A stretch of DNA of 64,000 nt from Lepidodermella squamata (taxonomy: Eukaryota > Gastrotricha), in NCBI GenBank assembly GCA_047495785.1, contig JBLDXI010000015.1, positions 2,232,001 to 2,296,000 on the forward strand. Reading direction: 5' to 3'. Of this stretch, positions 40,961 to 51,831 are shown piece after piece; position 1 is the stretch's first letter; every line of letters starts with the position of its first letter. The notes under the pieces are model-generated. The model had not been told where the DNA came from. It ran no database searches and saw nothing but the letters and a program-made list of their open reading frames with translations. The translations under genes were made by a program, and so were the position numbers.

Positions 40961-42128
40961 TAGTCTGGTGAAATCAGAGAGGTGGCTTAATTTGCATATT
41001 GCGATTTCTGTGTAATGTTCAAATTTCCGTCCTCCATTTTCATATTTTTCGATTTACATTCCATTTAAGGTATCTAAATTACAACTAATAATAATAATAA
41101 TAGTTTCTGCTTCAATAGGTCTGCTGTTTAAAAACGGACCTTATTGTTTCTGATGCGTCACGCACATAGGGTGACTACGCACTAATAAATGCACCAGCAC
41201 AATCGACTTTTTCGAAATTCTGATCTAGCTTCAACAAGATTCAACTACCTAATCTTGTCCAGAGTTTGATCAAACCCTAACTAATCCATTGTCTTTTTTA
41301 CAGTTTAGCTCTCCGATTTTTCTAAAAACGGTTGAATGGCTCTTAAATAAGTAAATAACTAGCTAAAAAGGGCCCTTCATATACGGCATGTCTCAAATAG
41401 TTTGTCTCCTTTTTCCACATAAGGGGCATCCATAAAGAAGGTCACGCTGAAAAGCGCAATTTCCCGACCTCCCGCCAAAGTTGACGCCTACTGCTTTCGC
41501 GTCACATTCTGGGGTCTCCCCTTTCCTTATATCGCGGGGCGGGCGGTGGGCGACAGAACATAGATCTGTGCCATGCTAAATCAATGAATTATACGGCTTA
41601 GTAACGCGATTATCATCGATAACCCGTGCTTTATCTGTTACATATCGCCACAAGAATCCGAATGAATAACTGTTGACGCGTGAAATGGCTCAGGGTGAAA
41701 ATTACGCGGCGGTCAAAATCAGGCAGAAGTCGGATAATCCTAATGAGCTTGATGAATGAGAAAGTTCAACCCTTCCGTTATAAAAAAAATTACAACTACA
41801 AAAAATCATCGCACGGCGCACTTTTAGCCATTGAATGAACGAAAATCATAATCAGTTGCGTACGCTTCTCGCACCACAATACAAACCAAATTTGCAATGA
41901 CTATAAAAAGTCATAAAAAATTCGTAATTTTGCGCTATTAGACACCCTGATCGCGAGCCAATATCCGGAAGTGATCAGAATACGAATACATTTATCCTTT
42001 CACGACTCATGCTGAGTGCAGGATCTTCTTATACCTGTGGTGAATCTCTTACGCCTCGACCAAAAAGATGCCTCCGAAATTATCACTATAGCGCAAAGGG
42101 TGATTTAAATTTGTAACCTTAGACCTTA
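40961..42128. other. Intergenic, short (AAT)n run
   Basis: A short AAT microsatellite lies at about 41085-41102. A block near 41415-41560 (GGGGCATCCATAAAGAAGGT followed by a GC-rich stretch) looks repeat-derived, but I could not define its ends. No gene was seen. Confidence 0.4.
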
Positions 42129-43338
42129 ATGGATTTAAAAAAAGGTTTCGATACAAAACGCTCAGCTGAATTCGCTCATGTGATGGAATGCGACTTGTTA
42201 GAACTCGGATATCCGTCGATTGTCTCTTCCATTCTATCAAATTCTCCCGGCCTCGATTTGATCAGCAATCGCTATCAAATAGCCGCGGCCCTAAAGGACT
42301 ACGGCCAAGATGCTTTGTCTCGTGAGCAGAATCTTGCCAATATGGTTGTCAAGCTGAAATCAGAGCTGGAAGCTTGCCCGAAACCGACGGATGATCAGTT
42401 GATTGTCTCAAAGGACGAGCTCGAGCGGCTGAAAATAGACAGCTCCTTAGCAATCGACCTCCAAGAGCAACTGAAATGCAAAGCCGCGGAAATATTGAAG
42501 AATGAAGAAAATCACAAAGAGCAATTAAGCTCAATGGCTAACGAAATCGATTCATTAAAGGCCGAAATAGAGAGGCTGGTGACGAATGAGGCTTGCTTTG
42601 GTTCGACACTGTCCAAATTGGAGGAAGAACTCGCTAAAAGCCGGCGAATCGCTAAGATCTTGAGGCGTGATCTGTTTGACGAGCGGTTGAAAACGTCGAA
42701 ACTTGAACGAGAAACAGCTGATGTTCATCATCAACAATTACAAATTCCGAAAAATGAATCAGTCACTCTGCCCATGAAGATGGATTCCCCCGTGGAGATT
42801 CAACTCGAGGAGCAGAAGGCGAGCGCTCACCGTCTGGCGAATATGCTGCAGGAAAGGGACTTGACAATTGCCGACTTGCAGGAAAAGTTGGAAAAAAGCG
42901 GTAAAGAACTGAAGCAACTTATTGAAATTCAACGCATTCCCAGCTTGCTGCCCGATAATTCACAATCAAATGTAAGCTAAAACTAATAAACATATAGAGA
43001 ACTGAGCACTATTTCCGTACAACTACTTGTAATTTTTCTTTTTTCTATAGGGTGACTCCAAGGAGATCGTTGATGCATTACTGCAGCGTTTGAAGGATAG
43101 GCTGCGTCAGCTCGAAGACCCATTCCCGCTGCGAGCTTACGCTGCTGAGCGGTCGTTTGTGAAAGAATTGATCGAATCTATCAATGAATCGAAAACCCGA
43201 TTGAACATCAATAATACCGACCTTCTATCCTATTCCAGCAGCCTGAAGACGGCGCTTCCTCGCAGGTATCGGAAAAATAATCGCTTTTCGCTTTATCCTT
43301 ATCAGATAAACTGCGGCCGCGCTATCTTCAATATGTGA
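42129..43338 (+). CDS. Coiled-coil protein, member E of the clustered family (2 exons, 376 aa)
   Basis: Exons are 42129-42971 and 43051-43338, joined in phase. Residues about 15-70 are the N-terminal module (MECDLLELGYPSIVSSIL, then DALSREQNLANMV), closest in pattern to member D. Residues about 70-275 are coiled coil. Exon 2 opens with Gly-Asp-Ser, like exon 2 of member A, and carries the C-terminal module (LLQRLKDRLRQLEDP, then AAERSFVKELIESINESK). The end is basic and lacks an RG-rich tail. AATAAA lies only four bases after the stop. A good donor (ATGTGAGT) overlaps the stop, however, and an open stretch follows a TTTCAG at 43438, so a longer 3' form is possible. Function unknown. Confidence 0.83.
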
Positions 43339-43341
43339 GTA

Positions 43342-43347
43342 AATAAA
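43342..43347 (+). terminator. Possible poly(A) signal AATAAA
   Basis: It lies four bases after the stop at 43338, unusually close, so the true 3' end may be elsewhere. Confidence 0.35.
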
Positions 43348-44983
43348 ACACGTGTGAGGATTGAGAAAAATCTTAGCCTTGGCTTCACATTTGCTCATCA
43401 TATTTTACTTCTCTCAACAGGTTGTTTTCTCTTTCAGCTATAGAATGCCATATGCCGGCTTTGTTGTTAAAATCGATAGTAGCCGCAATAACATTTTATA
43501 ATATTTTATTTATTTATTCCAGTTATTCATTCCCACCGAACGATGATAAACCCTGTTTGACCCTTCACCAACGCTGCATGTGTTATTTATAATGTATACT
43601 GAGCGGAAGGCGATTTATAGAAGAAGCATCCACACTATGGCCACTATTGATATACGCATGTGCGCGCGCTTATTCCCGCGGTCAGGCGATTTTATAACAT
43701 TATTTCTATTATTACAGCGTATAGCTATAGATTCTCTTAGCGCTGCTGCCCAAACCGCGCCTGGTAATTTGATATTTCATTCCGCGTTTTTTTTACAGAG
43801 CGGCATAAAAATGTAAAACATACGATCGCATTGAGAACTTTTTTATTCTGCAAAAATCGATTTAATCTTGCTGAATTAGCGCGCGTAAATCGATGGCTTG
43901 CGAGCATTCTAATAGGCGCTGTTATTTCTGCAAGAATACTCATTATATGAAATGCCGGCCAAAAACACGTTTTTTCTGTATCAATGGTAAGTCCGAAAAC
44001 CATAAAGCGTATAAAATAATTTCGACATCTACATCGACTTGCACATCGGCTTATGCAATACATTTTCCGCTTTCTCGTATTAGCTCGTATTAAAGATTTT
44101 ACATATTATCAATGTTTGACATTGTTGTATTTCAAAATTTAATTATTCTAGGTACAATCTAATTCCCTGCTATCTGAGCGCATATCAAATGTCCACTTAA
44201 TTCTGCTATTTCACTAAAATATTTTACTTTTTCTCTGTATGAGAAACGCCGACAGGTCGAATAATGCATAATCGAGTGCTTGTAATTGCGACCGGAGGAG
44301 AAATAAGCAAACTCACTACCATATTTCGGCCAAGGCCTGAAAAATCGTCACATATTTTGTTATTCGAAGTGCCTTCCCACTCTCACGATCATTACTTTTT
44401 AAACTCCATCTGAATATTTGATTTCATTAAACATTCACTCATTACTCATATTCGGCCTATATATATCGCAGAAAATTTATGAAGAAGAAATGTCAGCAAT
44501 ATCGTGCACAATGAGAGAACATGAACCTCAACAGTTATGCCTTTTGACATGAATTTGCGGCCTTACTACAACAAACAACCGCACGCAAAAGGCCTAATAT
44601 AGCCAGGTAAATTAATTGCACACATGCAATATATACCTCTCATTTACAAGTTATATCATGTGAAGCGGCTATAAAACGACGCGGCTTCTATTCAACCACA
44701 CACCGATGCATACAACAGTTTGCGATTGATGAGTGCAGCCCGGGGTCATGCTGCAAGCTATTTCATATGCCGCGAGTGCGTTTTGAGCCGCTCGCGCTAA
44801 TGAATTCGCTTATATACTACATCAAGCCGCAAAATGCGGAGGCGAATTTGGCAACGGCAGCGTCGTAATAACTTGAAAGCGCCGTAAACATAACCAATAC
44901 AGCGGCGGGAGGCTGCAAACCCCGTGAAACAATACGGTAAAAACAGAAGGCTGCAAACCCTACGTCGATGTGAACGCAGAGTC
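43348..44983. other. Intergenic, upstream region of the gene at 45071
   Basis: No gene was recognised. Close to the next gene, the 13-base motif AGGCTGCAAACCC occurs twice (about 44910 and 44948). A second TATA-like site (CTATAAAACG) lies near 44670. Confidence 0.4.
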
Positions 44984-44990
44984 TATATAA
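44984..44990 (+). promoter_or_regulatory. TATA box of the gene at 45071
   Basis: TATATAA stands 81 bases before the chosen start codon, at a normal distance for a start site near 45015. It rules out the longer frame beginning at 44924 as the protein start. Confidence 0.6.
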
Positions 44991-45070
44991 GCCTCGAAAA
45001 ACAGGCTTGCCGCTGCCATTCGTGCGCATGCTTGCTAATACGAAAGAAGCATCACGCTATTCATCTCACC

Positions 45071-45778
45071 ATGGCGCAGTCACGATCCCCACAACGCTCG
45101 AGCCTATCTACCGAGGAGCGGCTACGCATTGAGCTTAACGAAGTCACAGAAGAGCTCAAGGCCGCTGAACGCAAATTCATCCAACACGTAGATCCATTGA
45201 GCAGACTTCAACGAGAGCAAGCTGCCCAAATTTCGAGCCTGAAAAATGCGGTGGGGCAATTGGACGACATCAATCGCCGCCAGAGCGACAGAATCAAGAC
45301 GCTGGAAGCAGCTTTACTGCGGGCGGTTTGCAATCGCGAGAATACATCAACGCAATGCACTGATTCTCCTGCCGCAGTCATAAAACTGGCTCTGGAAAAG
45401 GAAGTCCTGCAGTCAAAGCTTGGAGAAATCGAGCGATATCTCATCAAAAAATTGCTCGAAGCTGAGAAAACCTCTGAAATAACCGATCCTTACCTGAAGA
45501 AATGGCGCGAGAAAAAGGGATCATACGTCAAGCCGAAAAGTGAACCGGTCGAGCCGTTGAACCAACATGAACCTGGAAACAACACACCGGCGAAAGGCTG
45601 TTTAAAGCGAAAAGGTGAGTTTAACAAAGACGAGCCATCAACTAGCAAACGAGCCACCGTCTCCACCTCAACGGAATCAGTGGAACAAAGGCGCTCAGAA
45701 ATTCCGCGAAAAACCAGAAGCCAAATTCAGACCCTTCGATCCGAGAAAAATGGATGGAAATGGCTGCCATCGAAATAA
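45071..45778 (+). CDS. Basic coiled-coil protein, divergent neighbour F of the family (235 aa, alternative end at 45818)
   Basis: The start ATG has a strong context (CACCATGG) and a TATA box 81 bases upstream. Residues about 10-90 are coiled coil (ERLRIELNEVTEELKAAERK). The second half is basic and disordered, with nuclear-localisation-like KRKG and DEPSTSKRA. I do not see the family's N-terminal module clearly, so membership is by position and type only. From 45615 a second frame is open up to 45818 and reads like a real tail (KFREKPEAKFRPFDPRKMDG). A donor GTGAGT at 45614 with a 76-base intron ending AACAAAG would lead into it. The true C-terminus is therefore uncertain. Function unknown. 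Confidence 0.7.
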   Translation: MAQSRSPQRSSLSTEERLRIELNEVTEELKAAERKFIQHVDPLSRLQREQAAQISSLKNAVGQLDDINRRQSDRIKTLEAALLRAVCNRENTSTQCTDSPAAVIKLALEKEVLQSKLGEIERYLIKKLLEAEKTSEITDPYLKKWREKKGSYVKPKSEPVEPLNQHEPGNNTPAKGCLKRKGEFNKDEPSTSKRATVSTSTESVEQRRSEIPRKTRSQIQTLRSEKNGWKWLPSK

Positions 45779-45851
45779 CAGAACAAGACCAGATTTACAA
45801 GGCACCGTGGTGCCATAAATAGACCTGAAATAGGTCTATCAAACATGATTC

Positions 45852-46250
45852 TCACCAGTGAAACCCTAAACCGTTAAGGGAAAAAGACTTGATGTATTTC
45901 GCACCTATTTTATCTTGTGCCAAGTCGCAATACCTTGCCTTTTGCATGTATCTTGTGTTTCTACCGAGATGTTGTTTGTAAAAAAGTATGTGCTCAATTG
46001 TTTCTCTCATTATTAGGATCTTTCTGTTATGAATTATAATTATTTGCGACTTTTCCTGTTCGTCTTGATATCTATCGTGAGTTTTCTTTTCTTGGCCGCG
46101 TGAATTAGAATAAATGCCTCCTTCAACAGGATCCGAGTCCATCATCTGACCGAACAGCCAGGAGACAGCAGAATATCCGATTGAGAAATTCAAGGGCCCG
46201 GCTTGCGCGTTTGATTCGTTTGATTCATTGCGAATCATTCGCGCAACCAC
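45852..46250 (-). CDS. Possible small gene or exon, 132 codons, unrecognised
   Basis: The frame reads plausibly (GPLNFSIGYSAVSWLFGQMM, then a charged middle and a hydrophobic-basic end). It faces the gene ending at 45778/45818. A further 88-codon frame on the same strand (46364-46630) ends in a possible donor and could be an upstream exon. No domain was recognised and chance is not excluded. Confidence 0.3.
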   Translation of the reverse strand: MVARMIRNESNESNAQAGPLNFSIGYSAVSWLFGQMMDSDPVEGGIYSNSRGQEKKTHDRYQDEQEKSQIIIIHNRKILIMRETIEHILFYKQHLGRNTRYMQKARYCDLAQDKIGAKYIKSFSLNGLGFHW

Positions 46251-48932
46251 CCTTGTATGGTCAATCTGCTGATCAAACGAACCACTGCACTGTCCAGCAA
46301 CGCAAGTTCTTACCTAAATGCACGCTAGTTATGCAGTGTTACGCATGGCCCACTCGAAGATAATCAGAGCTGATCGCTGATTTTGATGAAACAAAATTTC
46401 ATCCATTTCCGAGTCACACTATCACGTTCGGAAAGGGGGAGGATTACGTTGCAGCACATTCCTTTGAATTTCATTGACAGCCGAAAAACATGAGGAGCCG
46501 TACCTGTGAAACATTTTCGAGAGAGAACCGATATTTCTGCTTCCGATTGTTTTTCAAGTGTTGAGATTTCGTGAGAGTTCGGAGTTTGATTGAATGGATT
46601 TGAACTCATCGAATCGAAGCGGAACATCATTGATCTTCGGGTGCACGCATGAGATGCATGGGTTTTTCCTGAAACAGCTTATAATGTCAGCTTTGTACTA
46701 GCAGCCTATATCAGCAAATAACATCAGTTTTAGTTTCAATATTTTAAATGGATTTTTATTTTGGATTGGAATACTGTTATGTAAACTTCACAGCCCGTAA
46801 ACTCACAATATGAGATATCCTTTCGATTTGATGAGTTTGATATTAACTCATGTTAATATTTAGAGTTTCCGAATGTTGATGATGGTTGACAGCCTAATTT
46901 TTATTTTGGTGTGTATTGTCGGATTTTCGTGTTTCAGCCGGTTGTTGCGTTGGGTAATATTGATACCAAATTGTCGGACGGTTCGAGAAAGAGTAATTCA
47001 GAAGTTTCCTCATCTCTCCTAACAGGAACCGTCAATATTCAAGGAAATTCAAGAGGCATTAGAACCAGCAAAAAACAACTAAATAATTTGCCTACCTGGC
47101 CTTTAAGCCGATGATGAATTAGCATACCAAAGAGAATTATTTCCATGGTCTCGTAGGCTGGCAATGATGGTCTCATAACGGAGATTTACGAGTTACAATT
47201 TACATAATATTAAAACTATAGCTAATTCACAACCCATCACTGCTCTGCTTTGTAACTGATTTTGTATTGATGAATCGCGGTTTTATTCCTGTTCGAAATC
47301 ATGTGACGCCCGGGAACCAGCACGTGTTTACATAAACACGCGTCTCCACCTTTAGTTAGGCTATATGGTAAACATAACTTACAATTTGAATACAAAATTG
47401 TTGAAACTATTCGCCGACACGATTTGGTGTTTTCTGCTTATTTCCGCTCATTTCGCTGTACGAGCTTGATGAAAGAGCCACCCTTCTACTGAAGCACATG
47501 TTTCCAATTAGAGTAACTTACTTTATTATTTCGCCGTGTTTTCTTGTAACTCCTAATGGTCTGCGGACGTGGCCGTTGATGAAATGCGTGTTCATTATGT
47601 TGTTCTGATTTAGGCTTACCCACTGGTTTTAAGTTCCCGCCACTAGCTAGTGCTGCCTTATTCAAATTTATCAGACCACTACTGTTGTTTAATCCAAATC
47701 CCGCGCTTAAATCAGACGAACGCGCGCTATCGCACGTTCGTTGAGTGTTACACTGCGTTACGCCGCGCGCACTTGAATTCCACCTCAATAATACGGCTCA
47801 AGTGCGAATTGTTACGCGCGCACGCCATCGCGCGCAAATCGCGGCGCTCTGAGTGAGCCTCCATGCTGTGCCACTAGCGCCACATCTTCAACCCTGTATT
47901 ACCACATTTCCATGTAGATGGGCATCAGTCTCACATGACGCGATATGTGACACTAACAACGAGGTCGGTAGTTTACATCCTCAATGCATCAAATTTTAGC
48001 ATACAGAAATGTAATTTTGATATAGATAATTCTAAAGAAAATCCTTTTAAAATGTAAGTCAGCAATACCCGCATAGATTTTAATTTTAATTCGACGCCTT
48101 TATATTATATCAGACTTTGACCCAAAATGCGTTCTATGTTGTTCGCGCGCGGCCTAAAATAAAGAGTAGCTCTAGTCAAATATAGTGTTAATTACATCCA
48201 GGTTGCTTCTATTTCGAGGGCAACAGCGAATTTTTCCTTGAGGCTATGCCTGATATTATTGTATTCATAAGTGCATTATGTTCACTTTTGGCTTGTTATT
48301 TTATTACCAAGACGCGCAATAAAACCGCGACACCTTATATATCATGACTTGGTCATTAATCCTGAGTACGTTCTGTTGACTATTTTTTATGTTCGTAACC
48401 AAATGACACTACAGTCGCTTGTAGCCATTTTCCTTCTCTTTTAAAAAATAAACGCTGCGTTCGAGAAATGATTCACCTGGAAAACAACAACAAATTCTGC
48501 GTGGTTTCGCCACCTGGTCTTCAGCCAATTTTCGATGTGTTTTCTCAACAAAGCTTATTCACGATTTTTCACCTCGGGCGAAAGCGGTTGAAAGTCGCCG
48601 TGAAATTACTGTGTATGTCAAAATGATTTTCTTTCGAAATTTGTTATTTCTTGTACTTACTAATCCTACTAATCTACAAACGAAAATTCTAATTTCAAAT
48701 GCAACATCTGGCGAGTGTTTCGTGTTTTCGACCTGTGTTATGCAGTCATTTCTGACAAACAAAAATAGGTCAGCAATTCTGCGCTTGTTATCAACTTTGT
48801 CAAGATTAGATAGTTTTACGTCAGCGTTCAAAGACCTTCTCGATCTATGTCGTTTTTACTTTTGACTTTCATCTTCACTCATTTGTTGAAATGATTTCTT
48901 CGTTTTCGTAGGGTTATTATGACTTCTGGTTG
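46251..48932. other. Intergenic, one possible orphan exon
   Basis: An acceptor-like GTTTCAG at 46932-46938 is followed by an open, protein-like stretch to 47114 (PVVALGNIDTKLSDGSRKS), but no matching upstream exon was found. A CpG-rich patch with many GCGCGC lies at about 47700-47850. Nothing else was recognised. Confidence 0.35.
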
Positions 48933-48933
48933 A
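48919..48933 (+). promoter_or_regulatory. Five-codon upstream open frame overlapping the start codon
   Basis: ATGACTTCTGGTTGA ends so that its stop overlaps the main start as TGATG. If it is in the mature mRNA, it would make translation of the main frame depend on leaky scanning or reinitiation. An acceptor-like TTTTCGTAG lies directly before it. Confidence 0.45.
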
Positions 48934-51418
48934 TGCATGGTAATCACCACAACAGCGCAGGCTCCGGGTCTCGGCACGGGCTGCCAGCCGGCGACCTTTC
49001 TTCGTCTTCAGCCACCAACAGTGTGGAAACACGCGTCCGCAAACTGATTGAAAACACCTTACGCGAATGTCACGCTCCGGAAGTTTTGCTGGAGGCGATG
49101 GCCAAGTTTTCCCCGCCTATAGATCTAGTCGAGGCAATCGGCATGTTTGCAGTGGAGCGGAACATGCTGGAGTCCGAGCTGCAAGATTTGATCGTGAAAA
49201 CCAAGTCCGAACGCGATGATTTGAAATCAGCGGTTGAGATGAAGTCAATGGTACCGCGGTCAGAGTATGAACGCGTTCTGGAGGAAAGGCGAATCGCAGA
49301 GGAGCGAGCTTCGACTTACGCTGAAGATATTGCTAATCGAAATGTGGAGGTTGAACGTTATCAGAAAGAAGTTGGCCAATTGAACGGCTTCATCCAACAG
49401 CACCTCGACGCGATCGATAGGATAGCTCGCGAGAAGCATGACTTGATCAAAGAAAACAACCACCTGAAGTCCCAAGTCACTACCCCTGCCGATCAGTCTC
49501 AACTTCCAAGAATTATTCAACTCGGCAATCAGCTTCAGGCGGCTCGAAAAGAGATTGCTGAGCTGACAAAAAACAACTCGGATTTAACCAAGCGCAATGA
49601 AGAGTTGGCAAGTCAAGTGGAAACTGCTCGAAAGGCTGATCAAACTCTTAGAATAAAAGAATTGGAGCTGAAGTTGTTCGACAAAGCGAAGGCTGGTGCT
49701 TTGCTCAGCCAAATGAACTCGGAAAAGCAGTCATTGATCGAAAGGCAAAACGATCAAATCGTCAATCTCCACAAAGAGCTCGATGCTCTGAAGCAATCGC
49801 AGAAGTCTTTAGCCCCGATGGCGGAGGTTGAGGCTCTCAAGCGAGAAGTCACGATGTTGAAACTTGAAAATGGTCAGAAGCTTGGCTTGATCGAGGAGAA
49901 GACGCGGCAAATCTCAGACCTAGAGTCAGAATTACGCGCGAAGAACGATGAGATAACCCGTGTTACGAATATGAACAAGGGCTCTGCAAAGCAAATATCC
50001 GAATCGCAAGCCGAATGCAAAAAGCTGAAGCAAGACTACGCTACGCTGAAGTCTAAATCTGAGGAGGAATTGGCAAGTCTTCAGCAGAAAAAGCAAGACC
50101 TGGCCGCTGCTGTTTCAAAAATCGAAAAGTTGGAGGAAGAAATCGTTCGATTGAAACGAGATGTCACAGTCCTCGATGCTGAGAAGACGCTAAACAAGAC
50201 GAAGTATGCGTCGGAAAAGCGAAGCTATGCTGACTACCACGCGAAAGCTTCGGGAAAAATTGAGTTCTTGAAAAAGGAGAACGATATGTTCAAGAAACAT
50301 ATAGAAGAATTGAAGGGGAAGCTTCGTAACTCTGGTAGCACGCCGAGTGACACTGCGGCCGGTGCAACCCCGATTATAGCAACTCCCGAGGAGCCTGTTT
50401 TCGAACAGCAAACACCCGAACATGACTCCTCGCCTAGTTCTTCCGCCAAGGTGCGAAGAATTTCAGGTAGATTTTCGTTATTTAATATTGTCAGACTCTT
50501 ATTGTGACTAATTTGAATTCAGCTCCCGTTGTGAGTTCCTTCTTGAGCCCTGAGAGCACCTCTGCTCCGAGTCTTCTTGACCCCGAGGAACTGGATCAAC
50601 TCAACAATACGTTGACGCAGCTTGTCGGGGTTAACAACTCTCAAAAGTTGGAAATCGAAAAACTGCGTAGCGAAATCGACCGGCTCAACGCTAGGCTTGA
50701 CGAATCGAACGATCTCACTGCTGAACGCGACAAGTTGAAAGAAGATCTTGCGAAGAAGACCGAAGAGGCGGATGTAGGAATTTCAATACTTCTTTTTACA
50801 CATTTTATTTTAATTTGTTATCAGACATTGTTGAAGCGAAAGCAAGAAATCGAGGACAAGTTGTTCAATTTGGAACGTCGTCTCGGTCAGCATATTATCA
50901 AACTGGAAAATACAAGGTCGTACCATGAATTCGATCTCTATCAAGAGCGCCGTTTCCTCGAAACTGTTCTTCGCGAGCTGAATATTGGCAGTATCGAAGA
51001 TGGTGAATGCATATCTTTGATTGACGAGGCTTCGAATAAGTACGACGGGTCAGTTTCTTTGGCTCAAAATCCGGTGAAGCCTGAAGCTGATAGTTTGCCC
51101 GGCCCTGAAATACCGAGACCGCCGAGCAGCGATAATTCTATGGAGTTGCCGAGTCATAACCCCTATTTGAGGCCTTGCATTTCTCCCGAGGTCGTACCTT
51201 CGCTCTATGATTCCCGCGATAATCGAGCTCGCGACGATTTGAGATCTGAAATTCGTACTTCAATGCATCCGCGCGGAACTGGTTTTCGCGGCAGACCTTT
51301 TCGCGCTCGCAGTCCGATGAGAGGTAGAGCTAGTCACGGATCTGGCCCGGTGTTCAGACCGAGAGGTGGCAGTCTGTATAAGCCCTACAACACGTACAGA
51401 CGAAACGAGAGGAACTGA
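48933..51418 (+). CDS. Long coiled-coil protein with RG-rich tail, member G of the clustered family (3 exons, 792 aa)
   Basis: Exons are 48933-50466, 50523-50773 and 50825-51418; the 51-bp second intron is itself open but ends in a clean TTATCAG acceptor. A low-complexity N-terminus is followed by the N-terminal module at about residues 30-90 (IENTLRECHAPEVLLEAMAK, then MFAVERNMLESEL). Residues about 90-475 and 520-575 are coiled coil. The third exon carries the C-terminal module (KRKQEIEDKLFNLERRLGQH, then YQERRFLETVLRELN). The last 50 residues are Arg/Gly-rich (GTGFRGRPFRARSPMRGRA). A five-codon upstream frame (48919-48933) overlaps the start as TGATG. The poly(A) signal is at 51722. Like member D, the tail suggests RNA binding or condensate formation, by analogy only. 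Confidence 0.9.
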
Positions 51419-51721
51419 AATCTGGAGAATTCTTGAGGCTCATTGAGGCATCAATCTCGACACAGACGCTAAACACGGATTACGTGGATCTACGGACGCT
51501 GAAACAGAGTCACGTTTTCTAACATTTTTGCTCTATGCTACCTGTATAAATAGCTGCTTTTTATTGTTGAGCCTAGATGTGTTATGTATCTTGCCAGTCT
51601 CCTGTCATTGTATTATCAGCAGAGTACTGTTTTTAATCGAATCTTGCCGAAGAATTGTATTGATAGATTGCATGAATCAAACCGCGCGTGTCTGGTTTTC
51701 TATTATTTGCTTTGGAGTGCA

Positions 51722-51727
51722 AATAAA
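51722..51727 (+). terminator. Poly(A) signal AATAAA
   Basis: It lies 304 bases after the stop of the gene ending at 51418 and about 100 bases before a fragment on the opposite strand. Confidence 0.6.
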
Positions 51728-51831
51728 ATGTCAATGTTAATTCGACCAAAGATTTATTATTGAAATGGGGCGAATCAAGCGGCCGAAACGACTTTCTTAA
51801 TGAGTTAGTTTATCAGCCTCACTCTCGATCT

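Noticed and set aside
44924-45070. Upstream extension of the coiled-coil gene from an ATG at 44924
   Set aside because: A TATA box at 44984 and a strong start context at 45071 place the transcript start after this ATG.
46938-47114. Terminal exon of the 45071 gene
   Set aside because: Joining from the donor at 45614 gives an immediate stop, and no other donor fits.
22078-51418. Polycistronic operon of coiled-coil genes
   Set aside because: Intergenic distances of 2-7 kb and separate poly(A) signals and TATA box argue for individual transcription units.
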